Origin: Hibiscus mutabilis
Taxonomy: Eukaryota; Streptophyta; Magnoliopsida; Malvales; Malvaceae
NCBI GenBank assembly: GCA_019671005.1
Contig: CM033726.1
Coordinates: 7,633,213 to 7,697,212, forward strand
Reading direction: 5' to 3'
Length of the DNA stretch: 64,000 bases
The position numbers and the translations under genes are program-made. Positions 57,960-64,000 of this stretch are shown here, one piece after another. Position 1 is the stretch's first letter. The number at the start of each line of letters is the position of its first letter. The notes beneath the pieces were generated by a model. The model saw only the letters and a program-made list of their open reading frames with translations. It was not told the origin of the DNA and made no database searches.

Positions 57960-59210
57960 TATAATAGTATTTGGATAAAATAAGCGATTACACATATGAG
58001 CACCAAACATCAAATGAACAATTTTTAATATGTTTGAACTTCTCTTGACACCTTTTTTTTATTTGTTAGTATGTTTATGCTTACTGCAATTCATGCACAC
58101 ACTAACATTAGTCAAATCCAAAGTATTAATATCATTCCTAGTCTCTTAATCTTTTTCAATGGAGATGTGTTTCAACCTCTAGTGCAAAAAATAGATAAAT
58201 CTTCATTTATAACACATATTTTAGTACCATCTTGAGCATGCGTAACATTATGAGTGATATTATTTTACAAATAAAGAAAGTAAAGATCATTTCATAAAAC
58301 TTAATTTCCAACATGTTCAGATTTATAAAATAAACTTAATATCACAAGTATTTTTCTAAATAAAATAAAATCACTCCTAAACACTAATTCACATTTTCTC
58401 ATCGCTTTCACACGTGAGTTGTGATTGCATCTTATTTCTCAAATAGATGTGTTGTCTAACTCTCAATGGTTTCCTTAGGTTTCTTTATTCTTGTAAAAAA
58501 ATTGAGATATAAATTTTAGAACCAGAATCAATTTGCAATGTGTTATAATGTACATCTCTCATTTCCGGCATGAGTTTAACCTCTTTCTGATCACACATGA
58601 CTTAAAGATAATAATTAGATCACTTATTCTTGCATGTGGTTTTTCGACGCAAGTTTGGCAGTTTATTTTGCAGGCATGTAATTTGCACATTTCACAAGGT
58701 TGCTGGTCAGAATTAATGGCCTGGTTGCAAGAGAATGAGAGGGGGAAGTCTCTGAAATCTACTATCATTCGTTTTGTTTGGTGTGAGTTCAACTACTTCA
58801 TCTGCCAAGAAAGAAATGGAAGACACCATGGGGTTGTTCGAGACCCGTTTTTGCCATTTTTACACACATTAAACATGTTAGATTAAAGATATTAAATTGT
58901 AATAGGTTTGCTATTTCTGATACTAGATTAGCTGTTGAGTGGGGGATAACTGGTTAATTGCCTAATTGGCGTGGGGCTGTTGATTTGGAGTGAGATGGTT
59001 GGTTCTGTATAACTTGTACAAATTGAAGTTCTTTGGATGAACAAAATTTTATTTATGAATAAATAAATAAATAATGGTTAGACCACTTATCCTTGCATGT
59101 GTTGTAAGATATCTTAAATGACCCATACTAAAGTGGAAGAATGTTCAATATGAAGTCTCTATATAAGATCTTCAGACAACATAATACTTTCCAATGAGTT
59201 ATTTGCTTCT
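57960..59210 (-). pseudogene. Copia pol fragment (GAG-pre-integrase region), split by a LINE
   Basis: Minus strand: DSGSKIYISIF (about 58,535, possibly after the protease site), LRKPLRVRQHIYLRNKMQSQ, then after many stops a pattern equal to the GAG-pre-integrase motif: HISIEK, RNDINTLDLTNVSVCMNCSK, HKHTNK, KGVKRSSNILKIVH (58,170-57,990). This is the Copia segment just before the integrase core. The portion 59,102-59,210 on the other side of the LINE has no clear motif. Heavily decayed. Confidence 0.6.
58639..59077 (+). mobile_element. 5'-truncated LINE with 24-bp target duplication
   Basis: Encodes the zf-RVT end of ORF2: CGFSTQVWQFILQACN, then WSELMAWLQENERGKSLKST, IRFVWCEFNYFICQERNGRH (to the stop at 58,884-58,886), then a 3' untranslated part ending in TGTATAACTTGTACA and an AATAAATAAATAAAT tail. 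It is flanked by 24-bp repeats (58,615-58,638 and 59,078-59,101, TTAGAYCACTTATYCTTGCA then TGTG) with two mismatches. It sits in the Copia fragment. Confidence 0.85.
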
Positions 59211-59680
59211 CTTAACCTCATAAGCTACGTACATATTTAGATTATCAATTTTTGAACAATTTTTACCTGGACGAGGGTGGGAGAATTTGTTCTTAATAGA
59301 TTTTGAACCCACAACTTAGAGAAAAGGAGAATGTGTTAACTGAGAGCTTTATCCGCTTATTGTAAACATTGTTGACTAGATTAACAACTTTTAGATGTTG
59401 TCCACTGCATACAAACAACTCATTTATTATGTCACTTTCTCATAATTCAGAATAAAGTAATAAGTGGGTTATGTTTGTTAATATAACTTGTTTTGCATTC
59501 GACCATTTGAAATATATTTACATAGAGATAATTAAATAAATTTGTTTATTATCATAAATAATTAAATTCAATCATTTCAATAATTCATCAAATATGATGA
59601 AATTACTATAATTATGACATAACAATTTAATACTTTTTATCCATGAGAAAAAAATCCTTGATCAGCCATAGGCCAAAAAC
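59211..59680. other. AT-rich spacer
   Basis: No gene or element recognised. Confidence 0.35.
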
Positions 59681-60080
59681 TTTTTTTTTGATGAGAAAGG
59701 GGATTATTACCCATGCTCATTAAAAAAAATTTTAAATCTAGTCGGAGAAAAATAATACACATGGTAACAATTACATGTTTAGGAGATAAACTCCCATCAA
59801 AACAATCAAATAAGACAAGACTTGAAACAAAGCGTTTAAAACAAAATACAAGCCAAAATAAACAAAATCAACCCAACACATCGGCATGCAGAATGTGTAG
59901 GACATCAACAGGTGGATCTCCGAAAGTGACCATCACAAAACTCGTAGCATTCGCGAGTTTCGCCATCCTATCCGCAACCCTATTGTTGCTTCGTGCTATA
60001 TGCCGGAAAGTTACCCTCCACTCACGGTCACATAAAGCCTTGATATGGGGGAGTAAAGCAATCGGTTGATGCAACACCAT
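59681..60080 (-). mobile_element. 5'-truncated LINE, RNase H end, minus strand
   Basis: Minus strand: MVLHQPIALLPHIKALC, REWRVTFRHIARSNNRVADR, MAKLANATSF, then GDPPVDVLHILHADVLG, the end of a LINE RNase H-like domain. A 3' untranslated stretch follows, ending in a T-run on the plus strand (59,681-59,689), i.e. an A tail. The reading frame is intact from 60,080 to 59,868. Confidence 0.75.
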
Positions 60081-60083
60081 GCA

Positions 60084-60381
60084 GTGTTGCTTTCTCGTCT
60101 AAGCCTTTTTGATCCCATACTTGCTTCCTATTTTCTAGGCTACCATATTGAAGGGGACTCGATGGCCATAATCAACAGACAACGCACTAAGGGTCTGGAT
60201 CGCTCGATCGCTGCTGCTCAACTTGCCGAGTCTATCGCGCTGCTGGATGCTCATGCCAGATTCACGATTGCACATGTGCCTAGGGACGCCAATAGAGCTG
60301 CTCATGCCGGATTCACGGTTGTACTAGACGATGTTATTTATGATTAATGATATAGTCGTGGCCTTTTCTCAAAAAAAAAAA
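60084..60381 (+). mobile_element. 5'-truncated LINE, RNase H end, plus strand
   Basis: FLGYHIEGDSMAIINRQRTK, DRSIAAAQLAESIALLDAH, FTIAHVPRDANRAAHAGF, stop 60,345-60,347: the catalytic-core end of a plant LINE RNase H (GDS, then H-V-P-R-D-A-N-R-A-A-H). A tail of 11 A follows at 60,371-60,381. It abuts the minus-strand LINE end head-to-head and may have inserted into that LINE; no target repeat is clear. Confidence 0.75.
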
Positions 60382-62560
60382 CAATGGCGTCAATGATATC
60401 TTCTCATGCGAAAGTGATGGATTGGGGTACAAGCAAAGTGATATTAGTCGCAACCACGAATGCCAAGGATCTTAGAAACAATTTCCCGTCAGTCACAGAT
60501 GCAGAATGACCGGGAAACTTATCGCTGAACGATCGAAGGAAGCCGATGTCTATGCGATGTCTTTTGAGTGTAGCAAGGGTGAGTAGATTGAAGGTAAGCT
60601 AGGAATAGTTCTTGACACCATTAAGGAGAATGAGATCATATTAGTATAAGCCAATCAACACATCGCTGCAGTAAATTAATTAATCTATTGTAGTTTGTTA
60701 ACTGAAGTTTTCGGAAATGCAATCAATATTGAGCCTCTCGTTGTTAGAATACAATCTTTGTTGTGCTGCAAATGACCTGCAAATCAAATTAACATTAATA
60801 CAGCATAAGCTGAAAACAAGAACATAAAATGAAACAGACATAAGTTAAAAGGGTAAATTTTTGATACACCGGCGATGTAAAACTAATTTTACACAAGCCT
60901 GCATACTTACACTATAAAACTCAAATCCTAAATTCCTAACCCTAACCTTAAAAAATTAAACCCTAAACATTAAACTCTATACCATAGATTGTAAACAATA
61001 ACCTTAAATTCTAAACCCTACATCCTAACCCCCTAAGCTTTAAACCTTAAACTAAAACCCTAACTCCTAAAACTAATGTATCGAAATTTTTTCCTAAGTT
61101 AAATGTTGGGTCCATTGACTTTTTCCTAATATGCGTAATCCCATTGTTATTTGTTCCTCCCAATCTCAAACAGCTGCTGTAAAAATAGGGTTCATGTATT
61201 TTTGGCATCTAAACTTGAACTAAGTTGGTACTTAGTAAAGTAAGGACCTAATTGATTAATGTGTAAAAATTAAAGGCTAAATTTGTCATTTGATAGTGAT
61301 TTAATGGTTGGTCTGAAAATGTTAGTGACTATTATATAACTTTTAACAATTAAGTGATCGTAAGAGGGAACTTACTAATTGTTGGTTGATTATGGTTATG
61401 TTTACCCAAAAAGAAATAAAAGTAGGCCTTAGATTAATGGTCACTCAGGTTCGAAATAATTTCCAAATTGCCACTAACATATTGGAATTACTATTATCTC
61501 CTTCAAATAAGAAAACCCCTTTCTCGTCTAAAAACCCTAACCTGAATGAAGTTAGCTTAGATCCAAGGTGAGTATTCGATTGAGTTAAGTTAAATGGAAT
61601 AAAATATTTTCGAGTTAGTCAAGTTGACAAGTTCTATTTTATGTTTCAAACTCTATTTGAATTTTTTTCGAGTCAAGTTAAATTTATGTAAAAATAGCAA
61701 TGAGGCCGGTCAATATAAATATTTAAATATATATTTGAAATAAAATATATCATCTTTCTAATTGCAATGATCGACATAAAATATACCATCTTTATAATTT
61801 CTAAGGATTAAAGTGTGTTTACAACTCTTATATTCAATATTCTATACAAAAATTGCTACTCCTAACTACTTATTCAGTTTTAAAGGATTCACCCAAGTTC
61901 GTTGTTGCAATATTCTATTTAACAAACAACCAAATTAGTAAATATTGACCAGTTAATTTTCTAAAGTGAGCTAATCTTTAATTTTTGACTCAAAACCATG
62001 TTCACCAAACATGGCTTTAGTTTTTCGAAATATTAATTTTTACATATATTTTTTTATATTTTTGTTGCATTTATTATCCTAATTAAATTTCTAATTGAAT
62101 TTGATGTCACGAGTCATCTGAGATACTAACTTAGATAGAAATCACAAACTTATCTTTATTTTAAAGTATAATAGGGATTATTTTTATCTTTTCATATTTT
62201 TATAAATATTTAATTTTTTGTTTAACTTCCGGTATCTGATTCATTAGCAGGTTAGTTCGGATCGGGTTTTACAAAAGCTCAATATGATGGTGATACTCTA
62301 AACTCAATTTTCTCCATTCACAATGTAAAGTTTCGAACCTCTAACATTGCTTAAAAACTTAGTAACTCATCTTGCTAGACCAATCGGTTGTCAGTTATAA
62401 ATATTTAATTCAAATAAATACAAATCAGTTCGTGAGAATCAAACATGTAACGAGAACTTTTTCATACATAATTTTAATTAATTATGTCTGTTTTACTTAC
62501 AGAATTAGATATTGTTCATAAAAACAATCTTGTGTTTCAAATATTAATTATCATAAAATG
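60382..62560. other. Intergenic DNA with telomere-like words
   Basis: 60,395-60,560 is GC-richer and open in one minus frame for about 55 residues without known homology; possibly part of the interrupted LINE or an old gene piece. 60,895-61,085 has many CCCTAAA/CCCTAAC-like words, strongly degenerate. The rest is AT-rich with no gene recognised. Confidence 0.4.
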
Positions 62561-64000
62561 GGGAAAGCTCAACCTCAGCGAGTGGGGACTGCGGGGTTGA
62601 GAGCGAGTGAGGTATACACAATAAAGTAAAACTGCTCTGAATGATGTTGTGTAACAAACTTCACCAACCGCCTAACTGCTACTCGACTGAACGGCAAAAC
62701 TAAAAAGGGTATATTACACTGTGTAATCAAGTGTTGTTTTTTATTTTACCATTGAACTATGAAAAGTTATAATATGATCATTAAAGTTCTCAAAAAGTTA
62801 TAAAATGACCTTTCAACAGTTAATTTTCAGTAATCCTCCAATGAAATGATGATGTGGTGTGTTAAATCATGGATTAATATCTAATTTGGCCTCCAAACTA
62901 TAGCTAAAATATCAATTTCGTACTTTAAATTTTTAATAATAATTCCAAAAAATAAAAAATAATAAAATGATGCACGAGCACTCTTGTTGTTGGTGAAGAA
63001 TGCTTGCTTGATTGTTTCCCGATCGTTAGAAGCAAGTAATCCTTGTAATGCAAGTAGGCTGCAAAAGAATGTTTAAGGGTGGTAGATGTAATGGACGTAG
63101 GGTAGGCTTAAAAATGATGAAGTATGAAGAAAGAAGATATAAGGAAGTGTGGGCTGTTTTGGTGAAGGTTATGGCGTGGTGATGAAAATGGTGTAAGGAA
63201 GATGATGAAGGTGATGAAAGGAAGATAGTATGAACAAAGAACAAGGGAGAACTTATGCTATAGAAAGCATAAATCCAGACCTTATAAGTTCAATGCTCGG
63301 GTGGTAACAAGGACTTGGACCCACTAGTTAGAGTCGATATTTAACACTTAAATTAACGTATATCAATTGAAACTATATTAGTACTTTGAAAATTTAATTA
63401 GAATATTTTGTAATTTAAAGATCATAATGAGTCATAGATAGAAGGCATTTTGTTCAATTAACCCTTTTTCAAATGATTCAAAAGTTTTGAATTTGATTTT
63501 TTTGTTGCCCTTTTGGTTTTCAAGGTTTCGTCCTGTCTAATTCGGACCGATCCGTATCCCCCACCTGCTTTTTGTGGGTGAGTCTCTCATCGATGATTTT
63601 CTGTATAAACACCTCGAACTCGAGATCTACTTAAGTAATATCAAGCTGTTTACCATTTGAACCAACCTGCTGGTTCGAATTTTATTATTTTTATCCTTAC
63701 GTTTGTGTACCTTTTACTACAATACGCATGCTTGACAATTGATATGCTTTGTAAAATCAGATTAAATTTGTAAATATGATATTTATATTAATGTGTCGGA
63801 TAAATAATTATCATCTTAAATAATTAAATTTGACATTTTAAATTAAGAAGTAGATGGAAACATGAAGAAAGTTGAATAACTAGAAATGTTACAAAGATAA
63901 AATGAACACTATACAAAACATATAAATGTGTCAAAATAGTTGTGAAATAAATCTTTAACATTTAAAATTATATGAATTTATGATATTTTATAATAAAAAA
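62561..64000. other. AT-rich intergenic DNA to the window end
   Basis: 62,705-62,850 contains 'AAAGTTATAAAATGACC'-type words seen in MITE arms (compare 11,580-11,830). The GA-rich stretch 63,060-63,245 gives a low-complexity minus-strand open frame that I do not accept as a gene. Nothing else recognised. Confidence 0.4.

Noticed and set aside
63026..63244. Ser/His-rich minus-strand frame
   Set aside because: Low-complexity GA-rich DNA on the other strand; no domain or splice context.

Overview
This window is a gene-poor stretch of a plant nuclear genome made almost entirely of transposable elements. The evidence is the AT-rich base composition, LTR retrotransposons primed by initiator tRNA-Met or by tRNA-Arg, plant-type LINE RNase H tails, hAT and Mutator-type miniature elements, and a spliced hAT transposase relic. 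The families (Tat/Ogre-type Gag, Tork-type Copia, Del/Tekay-type LTR starting TGTAACACCCC) fit a eudicot. Cotton (Gossypium) is my best guess, but it is inference. I found no intact host gene; the only host-like coding piece is a broken kelch/F-box-like C-terminus near 39.24-39.49 kb.

Layout. 0-0.7 kb: Mutator-type MITE. 2.6-7.9 kb: non-autonomous LTR retrotransposon with a Gag-like, multi-zinc-knuckle frame that runs on into the 3' LTR. 8.1-8.6 kb: LINE ORF1 relic. 11.4-17.0 kb: hAT-type MITE split by a 5-kb palindromic retrotransposon insertion with a 5-bp target duplication. 17.5-20.4 kb: LTR fragment, then a long foldback element carrying tRNA-like modules and nested MITEs. 20.4-25.7 kb: AT-rich DNA, microsatellites and MITEs. 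25.7-35.0 kb: Tat/Ogre-type element on the minus strand with long LTRs and gag but no pol, plus a 3' array of stem-loop repeats. 36.5-37.3, 42.35-43.7 and 53.6-54.6 kb: three members of one 9-bp-TSD Mutator-type family. 39.2-40.7 kb: kelch-like fragment next to a hAT transposase pseudogene. 44.5-45.5 kb: internally deleted LINE. 45.7-53.3 kb: minus-strand LINE split by a Copia element flanked by a 153-bp target duplication. 54.6-57.9 kb: 3.3-kb solo LTR with stem-loop minisatellites. 58-60.4 kb: Copia and LINE remnants. 60.4-64 kb: mostly featureless.

There are no operons. What links the elements is nesting, which gives a relative order of insertion. The most unusual items are the palindromic insertion at 11,997-17,035, two independent tandem arrays whose stems show compensatory changes (28.6-30.0 kb and 56.1-56.6 kb), the foldback element with mirrored tRNA-like modules, the 153-bp target duplication around the Copia element, and the retroelement reading frame that ends inside its own LTR. 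All alignments were done by eye, so boundaries may be off by a few bases and identity figures are approximate.
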